27,758 nucleotides of DNA from Nanobdellota archaeon (GCA_002687775.1 NZBF01000017.1:1-27758), one strand, 5' to 3'. Counted from the first letter of the stretch, positions 14,817 through 22,612 are shown. The notes: generated by a model not told the origin, from the letters alone. Translations and numbers: made by a program.

Positions 14817-14857
14817 CTTCTATTTCCTCTGTATTGAGGAGTTCCTGGGAAAATAAT

Positions 14858-16069
14858 CTAACCATTTCTAACTCGATCTGATTGAGAAGCAAACCTTGTT
14901 TTCAAATCCTGCCATGAATTACTTCGGTCAATTTCTCGTGGTAATTTAAGAAGCATGTACGTATTTTGCGAACCGTAAGCAGTTCCTACTCCACCAATCA
15001 ATGCAACATCTTCCCGGGCATTGTCAGCAATAAATTGATAACTATTACAGCCACCAAAGTATACAATAACGTGTTCTGCCTTATGTGGAAGGGTATCCTG
15101 TAATAAACCAGATATAGCATTAGTATGCCCGCGTAATTGAATCATGTCATACCCGCCGTTAACTCTTCTGATTGCTTGTCCTTGCACAACCACGTTCATC
15201 CGTACATCTCCATCACGAACTTGCATGGTTCCATCGTTACCATTGAAATTTATTCTTAATTTGTTTCCTCTTCTTCTTAAGCGATTTCTGCTTCTTACGG
15301 TATCCAAAACCATTTGCTTTTCACTTTGATCTGCACAGTAGACTAAAATGTTATCAATATTTTTGAATTCATTAATAGGATCAATTGGTAACTGACCGTA
15401 TGTTTGTACAGGTTCAGGGGTAAATGGTCCTTCATCATATGGAGATCGCAATCCGCTAGGTGGCGTTGGAGGGTTCTGTGCAGTTCTTCTATGCGGTGGC
15501 GGATTTCGCTGGGGTCTGTACGGTTCTGGCTGAGCAACTGGTGGTGGTGTTTGTAGTTCTTCTACGGAATCTTGAGGTAACAGCGCTTGTCCGCTTTTGA
15601 TTAATACATATAATGATAAACCAGCCATTCCAAGATCTTTTCCAAATTGTCTTCGTGATAGATTTGTTGGTTCTGTTGATAATCTATCAGTTAAACTTTG
15701 ATACATTTCCTGTGATTTTTCCACCGCTTTTTGTAGGAAAGATTTAACTTCACCGGTTGGATCTAATTTTGAATACCCAGTTTGTGCTGCCCATGCAATT
15801 CCTCTTCCTGTTAAACGAACTGCAGATTCAGATAATCGTGCAAGTGATTCTAGAGTTACATAACTTGCATGAGAAAGACCGTTAACCGTTTTCACTGCCG
15901 CTGTTGATGCCCAATGTGGATCTTCTTCTGCTCCGAAATCAGCCAAATATAATTGTAATAAATCAGCTGGCACAGAAATATGTTGTTCTAGTAATCGACT
16001 TTCAGAGAATAATCTATTTGAAGAAGGATGTGTTTGTACGAATCTTGTTGGTAATTTGTCTTCTAACAT
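14858..16069 (-). CDS. Caspase-like domain protein with internal twin-arginine segment
   Basis: The 403-residue protein has three parts. Residues 1-135 are helical and unfamiliar. Residues 138-164 are S-R-R-Q-F-G-K followed by a hydrophobic stretch (G-M-A-G-L-S-L-Y-V-L-I), very like a Tat signal, but in the middle of the protein. A proline-rich linker (about 172-225) follows. The C-terminal domain (about 237-403) shows the clan CD cysteine peptidase pattern: L-R-G-H315-T, then a strand V-I-V-Y-F-G-G-C341-N-S-Y, then A-L-I-G-G-V. H315 and C341 would be the catalytic dyad. Translation could also start at M122, which would put the twin arginine at the N-terminus as in a true Tat signal. The SD-like GAGGTG lies 13 nt before ATG 16069. 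It may be membrane-anchored or exported; peptidase activity is inferred from pattern. Confidence 0.65.
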   Translation of the reverse strand: MLEDKLPTRFVQTHPSSNRLFSESRLLEQHISVPADLLQLYLADFGAEEDPHWASTAAVKTVNGLSHASYVTLESLARLSESAVRLTGRGIAWAAQTGYSKLDPTGEVKSFLQKAVEKSQEMYQSLTDRLSTEPTNLSRRQFGKDLGMAGLSLYVLIKSGQALLPQDSVEELQTPPPVAQPEPYRPQRNPPPHRRTAQNPPTPPSGLRSPYDEGPFTPEPVQTYGQLPIDPINEFKNIDNILVYCADQSEKQMVLDTVRSRNRLRRRGNKLRINFNGNDGTMQVRDGDVRMNVVVQGQAIRRVNGGYDMIQLRGHTNAISGLLQDTLPHKAEHVIVYFGGCNSYQFIADNAREDVALIGGVGTAYGSQNTYMLLKLPREIDRSNSWQDLKTRFASQSDRVRNG

Positions 16070-16154
16070 TAGTCATTGTAAACACCTCATGACTTTAATT
16101 GTCTTTATTAAGAAATATAATGTTCAATTTATAAAAGTTACTATCAAAAAGTGA

Positions 16155-17915
16155 CTAATTCAATTCTGAAGGTTCTTCCCGAACAACAGCCCGTATTCTC
16201 CGCACACCAGCTGCGACTGACTTTTGTTTGACAATTTTAAAATAACCAATATCTTTCGTATTCTTTACGTGAGGTCCACCACAAAATTCTTTTGAATAAT
16301 CACCAATAAGATAAACAGAAACAATATCAGGATATTTCTGACCAAATTCCATTTCAGCACCAATTTTAATAGCTTCAGTTTTTGACATCTCTTTTCGTAT
16401 GACAGGAATTGCTTCATGAATAATCCGCATCATTTCTTCCTCAACTTGCGCAACTTCCTGTTCAGTTAATTTTCTATCAAAACTAAAATCGAATCGTAGT
16501 CGTTCTGAAGTAATATTACTTCCTCTTTGCTTGATATCTTTCGAAATTACTCGTCGCAACACTTCATTGAGTAAATGAGTAGCTGTATGCATCTTAATCG
16601 TATCTTCTGATAAATCTGCCAAGCCACCTTTGAACTTTTTCTCAGCACCTTTCTTTGACAACTTCTTATGTTCTTCATACTCTTTGAAAAAACCCTCAAC
16701 ATCAACTGTGATTTTTTTCTCATCAGCTAACTCTTCAGTCATTTCTAATGGAAATCCGTATGATTGGAATAGTAAGAATGCCCCTTTACCACTTATATTT
16801 TTTTGTTTAGACATCTTATCAAACTCTCGTAATCCTTTCTCAATAGTTTTTTCAAATTTCTCTTCTTCTTGTTGTAATTCAGTGAAAATAAATTTCTCAT
16901 TTTTCTTCAATTCAGGATACATTGGTTTGTATTCCTTGATAACTTCATCTGCTAATAATGGAAGGAAGGAATCTTCAATACTAATCATTTTTCCGTACCT
17001 AATTGCACGTCGAATTAATCTTCGCAAGATGTAACCCCGGTCAAGATTACTTGGAGTGACTGCATTGTCATCTCCTAAAATAAATACACTCGCTCTTATA
17101 TGATCAGCAATGATACGCATTGCTTTTTGTTCCTTTTCATATGATTTTTTGGATAATTCTTCAATCCGCTTAATAATCGGTTGAAACAAATCAGTTTCAT
17201 ACGCACTCTTTTTACCATTAAGTACAGCTAATGTTCTTTCGAATCCCATTCCGGTGTCAACATTCTTTTTATCAAGCGGTTTGATACCATCCTTTGTTTT
17301 GTTAAATGCCATGAAAACATCATTCCAAATTTCAACCCACCGCTCATCCTGTGGATCGTATTTCTCAGGAGCTTTACTATTACCAGTCCAATAAAACATC
17401 TCACTACTTGGACCACATGGACCAATTTCACCAGCAATCCAGAAATTATCCTTCTCTAAGAAAGCAATTCTATTTTTTGGAATGCCTAAATTTCTCCAGA
17501 TGTCATACGCTTCTTCATCTTTTACAAGATCTTTATTTCCCTTAAAACAAGTCACAGCTAGCATGTTTACTGGAATTTTCAGAACTTTTGTCAAAAATTC
17601 ATAACTCCACTCGATAGCTTCCTTTTTGAAGTAATCACCTAAACTCCAATTTCCAAGCATTTGAAAGAATGTATGATGGGTATTATCACCTACTTCATCA
17701 AAATCCACCGTTCTGAGACATTTCTGATTGTTGACTAATCGTTTCCCCTGAGGATGTTTCTGACCCGATAAGTAAGGTACTAACGGCTGCATACCTGCTG
17801 TGTTAAATAATACTGATGGATCATTGATAGGGATTAAACTAGCACTTGGGATAACAGCGTGCCCCTTAGTTTCAAAGAAGTGTAAATACGCATCTCTAAG
17901 TTCTTTTGCTTTCAT
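16155..17915 (-). CDS. alaS: Alanyl-tRNA synthetase, short bacterial type
   Basis: AlaRS charges tRNA-Ala and edits mischarged Ser and Gly. The 586-residue protein has the catalytic core from M-K-A-K-E-L-R-D-A-Y-L-H-F-F, with motif 2 around N-Q-K-C-L-R-T and F-F-Q-M-L-G-N-W-S-L-G-D-Y-F, the motif G-E-I-G-P-C-G-P-S-S-E, motif 3 G-M-G-F-E-R-T, and the editing-domain zinc ligands H443-T-A-T-H447, C545 and H549. The N-terminal form is bacterial rather than the longer archaeal form. The protein stops right after the editing domain and lacks the C-Ala region of about 290 residues that E. coli AlaRS (876) has. Short forms of this kind are known in reduced-genome lineages. A TATA box 26 bp before the ATG predicts a leaderless mRNA. 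Confidence 0.97.
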   Translation of the reverse strand: MKAKELRDAYLHFFETKGHAVIPSASLIPINDPSVLFNTAGMQPLVPYLSGQKHPQGKRLVNNQKCLRTVDFDEVGDNTHHTFFQMLGNWSLGDYFKKEAIEWSYEFLTKVLKIPVNMLAVTCFKGNKDLVKDEEAYDIWRNLGIPKNRIAFLEKDNFWIAGEIGPCGPSSEMFYWTGNSKAPEKYDPQDERWVEIWNDVFMAFNKTKDGIKPLDKKNVDTGMGFERTLAVLNGKKSAYETDLFQPIIKRIEELSKKSYEKEQKAMRIIADHIRASVFILGDDNAVTPSNLDRGYILRRLIRRAIRYGKMISIEDSFLPLLADEVIKEYKPMYPELKKNEKFIFTELQQEEEKFEKTIEKGLREFDKMSKQKNISGKGAFLLFQSYGFPLEMTEELADEKKITVDVEGFFKEYEEHKKLSKKGAEKKFKGGLADLSEDTIKMHTATHLLNEVLRRVISKDIKQRGSNITSERLRFDFSFDRKLTEQEVAQVEEEMMRIIHEAIPVIRKEMSKTEAIKIGAEMEFGQKYPDIVSVYLIGDYSKEFCGGPHVKNTKDIGYFKIVKQKSVAAGVRRIRAVVREEPSELN

Positions 17916-17936
17916 TGTGTTGGGAAAGAAATGGTG

Positions 17937-17946
17937 TTTTATATAG
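17937..17946 (-). promoter_or_regulatory. alaS TATA box
   Basis: The minus strand reads CTATATAAAA, centred 26 bp before ATG 17915. Confidence 0.5.
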
Positions 17947-17980
17947 TTTTAGTTCAGAATTATTGTAAATAATCGAAAAG

Positions 17981-18002
17981 TTTAAATATGTGCTACCACA
18001 TA
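17981..18002 (+). promoter_or_regulatory. vapBC promoter with operator candidate
   Basis: The TATA element TTTAAATA (17981-17988) follows a BRE-like CGAAAAG. It overlaps a perfect inverted repeat TATGTG-CTAC-CACATA (17987-18002) just before the antitoxin ATG (18013). VapB antitoxins commonly repress their own operon at such palindromes; this role is inferred here. Confidence 0.6.
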
Positions 18003-18012
18003 ATCATGTGAA

Positions 18013-18234
18013 ATGGGCAACATAACTCTATCGGTACCGGATGACATCCACAGTGAGATGAGACATTTCTCAGAAGTGAAGTGGAGTGAAGTAGCACGAA
18101 AAGCAATAGTGCAACGCTTAGAAACCTTACAATTGGCTGAAAAAATCGCTCAAAAAAGTAAATTAACAAAGAAAGATATTGAGGAATTTAGCAAAAAAAT
18201 AAATAGTTCAGCGACAAAAAGATTTTTAGCATGA
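18013..18234 (+). CDS. vapB: VapB-like antitoxin
   Basis: The 73-residue protein begins with a ribbon-helix-helix-type DNA-binding segment (N-I-T-L-S-V-P-D-D-I-H-S-E-M, then W-S-E-V-A-R-K-A-I). A flexible, charged C-terminal part follows, as in antitoxins that wrap around a PIN toxin. It overlaps the toxin gene by 4 bp (ATGA). The operator candidate in its promoter fits autoregulation. The predicted transcription start falls within a few bases of the ATG, so the mRNA is nearly leaderless. Confidence 0.88.
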   Translation: MGNITLSVPDDIHSEMRHFSEVKWSEVARKAIVQRLETLQLAEKIAQKSKLTKKDIEEFSKKINSSATKRFLA

Positions 18235-18641
18235 ATATTGTTATTGACTCAAATGTATTATTTTCTGCACTTATTAAAGATTCATTGACGAGGAAAATTA
18301 TTCTTGAATATGATGGACAATTTTTATTTCCCTCATTTATCTTTGAAGAAATGGAAAAACATAAAGCAGAATTATTTCGTAAGTCTGGATTATCTCAGGA
18401 GGAATTCGATCAATTACTTATTTTTATTCTCAAGAAAACAATAATTGTTCCCACAGAAATACTTTATCCGTATCGTAAACGGGCTTTAGAAATAATTGGA
18501 CATATTGACAAGGATGATGTTCTTTTCTTTGCATGTGCTCTTGCTTACCTTAATAGTTTCATTTGGTCAGATGATAAAAAATTGAAAGAACAATCCATAA
18601 TTAGAATATTAAATACAAGTGAAATGAAAGAAGTATTTTAG
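18231..18641 (+). CDS. vapC: VapC-like PIN-domain toxin
   Basis: The 136-residue protein is a PIN-domain ribonuclease of the type II toxin family. Acidic active-site residues are D6 (I-V-I-D-S-N-V-L), E40 (F-I-F-E-E-M), D93/D95/D96 (H-I-D-K-D-D-V) and D114/D115 (I-W-S-D-D-K-K). The length is typical. It overlaps vapB by 4 bp upstream and the convergent 102-residue gene by 4 bp at its 3' end. Such toxins usually cleave tRNA or rRNA; the target here is unknown. Confidence 0.92.
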   Translation: MNIVIDSNVLFSALIKDSLTRKIILEYDGQFLFPSFIFEEMEKHKAELFRKSGLSQEEFDQLLIFILKKTIIVPTEILYPYRKRALEIIGHIDKDDVLFFACALAYLNSFIWSDDKKLKEQSIIRILNTSEMKEVF

Positions 18642-18946
18642 TAGGATTGCATGTATTCATTCAACACGGCAACTTTCGCTTTTGAAATTTCGGAATCTAC
18701 TATGCTATTTCCTAAGACATGAGTAGCATATCTAAATGGTAGCCATGCAACGCCTGCATCTAGCATTAATCTGAAAAAAAGAGGAACTTCCTGCACTCCA
18801 GGAACTAAAGCTTGCTCAAGATAATGAAACCCGATTCCACAGGCAACTCCCACAGCTGCACCTGCCACAAGAGATTTCTTTCTTGCTTGTTCAATACCAC
18901 GGTCTATACCTTCCTCCAAAATGTCGTCTAAATGTTGTAAGTCCAT
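18638..18946 (-). CDS. Small hypothetical membrane protein
   Basis: I do not recognise this 102-residue protein. A polar N-terminal helix (about 1-24) is followed by a hydrophobic, Ala/Gly-rich segment (about 26-48) and a second one (about 56-75), so two membrane spans are likely. It lies 27 bp downstream of rps27ae on the same strand and may be co-transcribed with the rpo7-S27ae cluster. In many archaea, genes such as kae1-bud32 occupy this position. Confidence 0.65.
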   Translation of the reverse strand: MDLQHLDDILEEGIDRGIEQARKKSLVAGAAVGVACGIGFHYLEQALVPGVQEVPLFFRLMLDAGVAWLPFRYATHVLGNSIVDSEISKAKVAVLNEYMQSY

Positions 18947-18973
18947 TGTTTTTCAACCCTCAAACAAATTTCT

Positions 18974-19228
18974 TTATTCAGAATTTTCTTCTTTCTTCGA
19001 TTCAGATGATTCTTCTTTAACTTCAGAAGGTTTCTCTTCCTTCTTTTCAGCTGGCTTATTCATTTCTAAATATCCACATTTACCACAAACCACACGATCT
19101 TTATGTTTACCCATAAACATCCCAGGTCCACATTTTGGACAGGTTGTATTTTTTCTAGTAACAGAATCTCCGCTTACTTCATAGAGAGTATGTAATGTTC
19201 TTCCTTTGGATTTCTTCTCATCAGCCAT
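18974..19228 (-). CDS. rps27ae: Ribosomal protein S27ae
   Basis: S27ae is a small-subunit ribosomal protein with one zinc ribbon. The 84-residue protein has the four cysteines C30/C33 (C-P-K-C) and C48/C51 (C-G-K-C) in the family arrangement. Residues 58-84 form an acidic, Glu/Lys/Ser-rich tail not found in the short archaeal proteins of about 50-60 residues. Its ATG overlaps the S24e stop by one base (TAATG). It belongs to the conserved archaeal cluster rpo7-spt4-rps24e-rps27ae. Confidence 0.95.
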   Translation of the reverse strand: MADEKKSKGRTLHTLYEVSGDSVTRKNTTCPKCGPGMFMGKHKDRVVCGKCGYLEMNKPAEKKEEKPSEVKEESSESKKEENSE

Positions 19229-19743
19229 TATTCACTTGCCTCAGGTTTTTCTTCAGCCGGTGCTTCCTCTGCAGGTTTCTCTTCAGCTGCTGGTTCTGGA
19301 GCTTCCTCAGCAGGAGTTTCTGCAGGTTGCTCTTCAGGTGCAGGTGCCGGTTCTTCCGCAGGCTGCTCTCCTTGTGCAGGTTCTTCCTCAGCAGTTGCTT
19401 CTTCCGCAGGCTTCTCTGCTTCAGCTTCTTTAGCCTTCGCAGATTCTTCAGCAGTTTTCTTGTCTTCCTCTGCTTTCTTCCGTAAATGTTTCGTCATGAC
19501 AGAAAATTTTGATTTTGATTCTTTATCATCATACACATGTGCTTTGACAACACCAGTAGCTGTTCCCCTGTTAGTTAATATTTGTAAAACAACAACTAAG
19601 TCTTTATCTGCTGATAACTTCTTAGCTAATCCCTCATGAACTTGAGCATTAGACGGAGTCTGTCCACCGTACGTTACTGAAGCTGTCACTTCAGTTCTCT
19701 TCAAAAGTACATTTTTATTTTTTTCAGTAACTTCTAGCTTCAT
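19228..19743 (-). CDS. rps24e: Ribosomal protein S24e with long acidic tail
   Basis: Residues 1-95 are a standard S24e core (M-K-L-E-V-T-E-K, L-L-K-R-T-E-V, P-S-N-A-Q-V-H-E, N-R-G-T-A-T-G-V-V-K-A-H-V-Y). Residues 96-171 are a low-complexity tail made of Pro, Ala and Glu, with repeated P-A-E-E units, about 75 residues more than usual. The tail is in frame and ends in a stop shared with the next start, so it is not a sequencing artefact of a frameshift. It should be flexible and negatively charged. The gene starts 1 bp after spt4 stops. Confidence 0.95.
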   Translation of the reverse strand: MKLEVTEKNKNVLLKRTEVTASVTYGGQTPSNAQVHEGLAKKLSADKDLVVVLQILTNRGTATGVVKAHVYDDKESKSKFSVMTKHLRKKAEEDKKTAEESAKAKEAEAEKPAEEATAEEEPAQGEQPAEEPAPAPEEQPAETPAEEAPEPAAEEKPAEEAPAEEKPEASE

Positions 19744-19744
19744 T

Positions 19745-19933
19745 CTATTTTACCTTAATAGCATACTCACCTTTTGCAGTGATGCCAATCTTCTCAGCAA
19801 TTTCTGATTTTGTACTATCACTAATAAATAACCGTCCTTGCCATACTTGACTAAAACTACTGCCCTTGCATAATGGACACGTAGACTCGTCTACGAACGC
19901 TTTACATGATTTGCATACTTTTCGCTTGGCCAT
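19745..19933 (-). CDS. spt4: Transcription elongation factor Spt4 (RpoE'')
   Basis: Spt4 pairs with Spt5 and clamps RNA polymerase during elongation. The 62-residue protein has the zinc-binding cysteines C7, C10, C19 and C22 (V-C-K-S-C, S-T-C-P-L-C-K) and the family continuation G-R-L-F-I-S-D with S-E-I-A-E-K-I-G. The length is standard. It ends 1 bp before S24e starts and begins 4 bp after rpo7 stops. Confidence 0.96.
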   Translation of the reverse strand: MAKRKVCKSCKAFVDESTCPLCKGSSFSQVWQGRLFISDSTKSEIAEKIGITAKGEYAIKVK

Positions 19934-19937
19934 TTGT

Positions 19938-20690
19938 TTATTCCTCTTCCTTTTCTTCTACTTCTTCCGTAGTTTCTTCTTTCTCTTCGGCTTTAGATGT
20001 TTCTTCCGCAGTTTCTTCTTCAGTTGTTTCTTCAGGAGATTCTTCTGCTTGTTCAGGTTTTGCTTCTTCAATAACTCCATCAGCTTGCTCAGGATGTTCT
20101 TCTAATTGCACATCCAACTTCTCCGGTTCTTCAAATTCAACGTCACCGACAGATTCAGGAAATTCATTTCCAGTCCAGTCAAGTTTTCCTAAACCTTCTT
20201 GACGCATGGTTAACCCAATTTTTGGATTAGTAATATCTTTATAGGAAACAGCGATTATTCGTGCCTTACATCGATCATTCACTTTCAATACTTTACCAGT
20301 TTTCTTCCCTTGCAGAACTTTATCTTTACTGAAAGAAACAAAATCATCCATACTTTGAGAAACGTGTGTTAACCCTTCAATAGCTCCAATGAGCATGAAT
20401 GCACCGAAATCAGTAATGTCACGAACTTTTGCATAGACAACTTCGTTTAATTCCGGTTTGTATGTTAACAAACTAAATGTTGCCTGGTAATAACCAGCTC
20501 CATCTCCTGGTACGATAATTCCTTCCTCAATATCTTCAACGTCAATGACATTCACTACAAATCCAAGTTCTTTTGAGATGTAATTCTCATAACTTTTTGT
20601 AATATTTGCAAGAACTGCGTCACGTTTACCAACATTGAACATTGCAGGCGGAACCCTGATATGATCAGTAACTTTTGCCTTATAAAACAT
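19938..20690 (-). CDS. rpo7: RNA polymerase subunit Rpo7 (RpoE') with acidic tail
   Basis: Rpo7 forms the polymerase stalk with Rpo4 and binds nascent RNA through an S1 domain. The 250-residue protein has the N-terminal tip domain (M-F-Y-K-A-K-V-T-D-H-I-R-V-P-P) and an S1 domain from about residue 80 (G-D-G-A-G-Y-Y before V-Y-A-K-V-R-D-I-T-D-F-G-A-F, then G-L-T-H-V-S-Q). Residues from about 186 on are a Glu-rich low-complexity tail of about 65 residues beyond the usual length near 185. A TATA box lies about 28 bp before the ATG, and this gene leads the cluster. Confidence 0.96.
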   Translation of the reverse strand: MFYKAKVTDHIRVPPAMFNVGKRDAVLANITKSYENYISKELGFVVNVIDVEDIEEGIIVPGDGAGYYQATFSLLTYKPELNEVVYAKVRDITDFGAFMLIGAIEGLTHVSQSMDDFVSFSKDKVLQGKKTGKVLKVNDRCKARIIAVSYKDITNPKIGLTMRQEGLGKLDWTGNEFPESVGDVEFEEPEKLDVQLEEHPEQADGVIEEAKPEQAEESPEETTEEETAEETSKAEEKEETTEEVEEKEEE

Positions 20691-20713
20691 TTTAGAATGT
20701 CATTTTTGATACT

Positions 20714-20743
20714 GTTTATAAAGTTTTTGGCATTGTTCATGCC
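20714..20743 (-). promoter_or_regulatory. rpo7 cluster promoter with an upstream inverted repeat
   Basis: The minus-strand TATA CTTTATAAAC (20714-20723) is centred about 28 bp before ATG 20690. A short inverted repeat GGCAT-N5-ATGCC (20729-20743) lies just upstream of it. A second hairpin, TGGAAA-N6-TTTCCA (20751-20768), sits after the PIN gene stop. Function of the repeats is not known. Confidence 0.45.
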
Positions 20744-20779
20744 GAAGGGTTGGAAATGGCAGTTTCCATTGTTTTTTAC

Positions 20780-21148
20780 CTATTCCACTTTAACCACTGT
20801 CTTCTTCTGCCTAATCGTCAAATAAGGTTTAGTTAATCGAGATTTTAATTCTTTGTCTTGCGTGACAACAATAGCACCCGCTTTAGAAAGTTTGACGAGA
20901 AGATCATCAACATATCCAGGACTGCTTTTGATTTTCTTGATACCTTTCGCTTTAAGAATGCTTAGTGCTAGTTTGGCAGCCTGACTATCTTTCCCTTTAC
21001 TCTTTTTCTTTATTTTTTCTAATTCGTCAATTGTTTTGTCCAATACAAAAACATTATGCTCGAAAGGCAAACGTTCAAGTTCTTCAAATAAATCTAACTT
21101 CATCTGTCCAATGGCCATTACCGTGTTTGTATCAAGTATTACTTTCAT
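20780..21148 (-). CDS. PIN-domain nuclease, Fcf1/Utp24-like
   Basis: The 122-residue protein has the PIN acidic residues D6 (V-I-L-D-T-N), E42 (T-I-D-E-L), D81/D82 (Y-V-D-D-L) and D98 (V-T-Q-D-K-E-L). Its position directly upstream of rpo7-spt4 matches the archaeal PIN gene of COG1412, related to eukaryotic Fcf1/Utp24, which is tied to rRNA processing. That conserved context makes a toxin less likely than a housekeeping RNA-processing role. The C-terminus is basic (R-Q-K-K). It overlaps the upstream membrane-protein gene by 4 bp. Confidence 0.9.
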   Translation of the reverse strand: MKVILDTNTVMAIGQMKLDLFEELERLPFEHNVFVLDKTIDELEKIKKKSKGKDSQAAKLALSILKAKGIKKIKSSPGYVDDLLVKLSKAGAIVVTQDKELKSRLTKPYLTIRQKKTVVKVE

Positions 21149-21918
21149 TGTAATCGTTTTACCAAGTGTACTAAATAAATCTTACTGAAAGAAAATGATA
21201 AAATCAATAATGTCAAAGATAACAGTAATGTAGGAAGAGTATGTGCATACAGGTAAGCCAGATAAATTATTCCTGAAATAAAGCCAATAGAAATCAAAAC
21301 GGCAGGAATCATGTAATAATATTTCAGTATTGCTGTTTTGAAAAAAGAATAAGGATATTTAGAAAGTGGAGTTCTTAGTAACGTGAATAACGAAATCAGA
21401 ATGTAAGCGATAATCAATAGAATGTAGGGCATCATAGCAGTAAGTCTGGCAACCCCATCTGGATTCACTAAGACATCTTGAAAAAACTTATAGAGAAAAA
21501 ATCCAGTAGGTAACAGTACGATTAATGAAATGATAATGAAATTTGTGAGGTATGGTAACAATTTACCTTTGTTTACCATCACGTGAACTATTGACCAGAG
21601 CAAACCATTACCGATTAAGAAAATAATGAAAAACCAGAATATCATACTTGAAACATTTCCAAGTAAAGCGTCATAACTTCCAGTCACTGATGAAAAACCT
21701 GAAAGCATCCCTGTTAAATCTGATTCGTCAACTTCAATGTTTTGAATACCTGCAGTGATAGTTTCTAAATTTTGAAACATGAGAACTTGGTATTTCACAA
21801 AAACAATGGAGAGAGTAATGAGAAAAACAAGCTGCAGAATGATGATGAATGTAAACAATTTCTTATGCTGTTTAATAGAAGTAAGAGAATCTTTGAGAGA
21901 TTGTGTAAAAATGTTCAT
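21145..21918 (-). CDS. Hypothetical polytopic membrane protein
   Basis: I do not recognise this 257-residue protein. It has about six hydrophobic segments: about 23-44, 90-110, 124-146, 163-183, 201-222 and 228-248. Between the first two is a polar stretch (about 45-88), probably outside the cell. The N-terminus resembles archaeal DUF4013-like or DUF7847-like membrane proteins in layout only. It overlaps the PIN gene by 4 bp and so leads a two-gene operon with it. Confidence 0.7.
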   Translation of the reverse strand: MNIFTQSLKDSLTSIKQHKKLFTFIIILQLVFLITLSIVFVKYQVLMFQNLETITAGIQNIEVDESDLTGMLSGFSSVTGSYDALLGNVSSMIFWFFIIFLIGNGLLWSIVHVMVNKGKLLPYLTNFIIISLIVLLPTGFFLYKFFQDVLVNPDGVARLTAMMPYILLIIAYILISLFTLLRTPLSKYPYSFFKTAILKYYYMIPAVLISIGFISGIIYLAYLYAHTLPTLLLSLTLLILSFSFSKIYLVHLVKRLQ

Positions 21919-21936
21919 GAGGAAAAGAATTCAAAA

Positions 21937-21944
21937 TAGTTTAA
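21937..21944. promoter_or_regulatory. Shared symmetric TATA between divergent genes
   Basis: GTTTAAAG reads CTTTAAAC on the other strand. It is centred about 23 bp before the minus-strand ATG at 21918 and about 35 bp before the plus-strand ATG at 21976, and no other TATA is seen in the gap, so one element may drive both. Confidence 0.4.
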
Positions 21945-21975
21945 AGAACTTGTGTTTCTTAATCAAAAGGTTTTT

Positions 21976-22152
21976 ATGTATCAATTACTTCCTGATGATG
22001 TGGTCAAGAAGAAAAAGATTGAAGAACTTTTCGTTGAAGCGTTAAAAGAAGATGAAAAGTTACGTGAAGAAGTGTTTGATAATGTCCTTTCTGATGCTGA
22101 ACTAAAGAAAAATTTGCTTAAAGATGTATTGAAAGATAAGAAAGCGTCATAA
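21976..22152 (+). CDS. Small charged helical protein
   Basis: The 58-residue protein starts M-Y-Q-L-L-P-D-D-V and is otherwise a Lys/Glu-rich amphipathic helix, without cysteines or membrane segments. I do not recognise it. An in-frame ATG exists at 21952, but it would lie before the TATA-predicted start (about 21967), so ATG 21976 is preferred. Confidence 0.6.
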   Translation: MYQLLPDDVVKKKKIEELFVEALKEDEKLREEVFDNVLSDAELKKNLLKDVLKDKKAS

Positions 22153-22237
22153 AGCTACCTCTAGAATAAAAACATCTATCACCCCGAACGGCGAATGTCA
22201 AAAACCACTTGGTAATTTTTGAGCACACCTAAGTGTA

Positions 22238-22426
22238 TTAGTTTCTAACCCACCAGGCATCGTCCATGATGCAGTCGGGATTGAGTTGATTTAATTTTAC
22301 GGTCACTTTACGTCCATTTGGTAACATAAAGGCTACTTCGTTCAAATTTTTGGCTCTTGCTTCTTGAAGTCTGCCAACTATTTCGTAGTCCTTCAGTCCC
22401 AAATTTTGTAATGCCTTAATGTTCAT
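22238..22426 (-). CDS. Small hypothetical protein, 62 residues
   Basis: From ATG 22426 the product begins M-N-I-K-A-L-Q-N-L-G-L and has a helical first half and a beta-like second half with M-L-P-N-G-R-K-V-T-V-K. The frame extends upstream to 22528, but only by running through the neighbouring gene. Its ATG overlaps the last 11 bp of that gene. The two form a tiny operon of unknown function. Confidence 0.55.
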   Translation of the reverse strand: MNIKALQNLGLKDYEIVGRLQEARAKNLNEVAFMLPNGRKVTVKLNQLNPDCIMDDAWWVRN

Positions 22427-22577
22427 CTGCTCGGTTCCACTCCCGAAGGAATCCTGCCTCAAACGGCGTAAGCACCCCATCTTCAACTTTGTCGTCCAAA
22501 ACGCGGTCCTCATAGAGATCCAAATCATCTATCTCTAAAAAACCGGCTTCCGACCAGTGTTTTTTTCTCTGATACAT
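22416..22577 (-). CDS. Small acidic hypothetical protein, 53 residues
   Basis: The product is acidic (I-D-D-L-D-L-Y-E-D-R) and contains L-T-P-F-E-A-G-F-L-R-E-W near the C-terminus, a pattern I associate with small uncharacterised archaeal proteins. The start is uncertain. ATG 22577 has a strong SD-like GGGGGTG six nt upstream; ATG 22592 fits a leaderless start from the TATA box; ATG 22601 is the longest. It overlaps the downstream small gene by 11 bp. Confidence 0.55.
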   Translation of the reverse strand: MYQRKKHWSEAGFLEIDDLDLYEDRVLDDKVEDGVLTPFEAGFLREWNRADEH

Positions 22578-22612
22578 TCTTCCCACCCCCATGGTATACA
22601 TATAGTAGAAAC

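Noticed and set aside
19195..19485. Plus-strand frames rich in Phe, Ser, Leu and Arg
   Set aside because: They are the antisense of the repetitive acidic tails of S24e and S27ae and have no other support.
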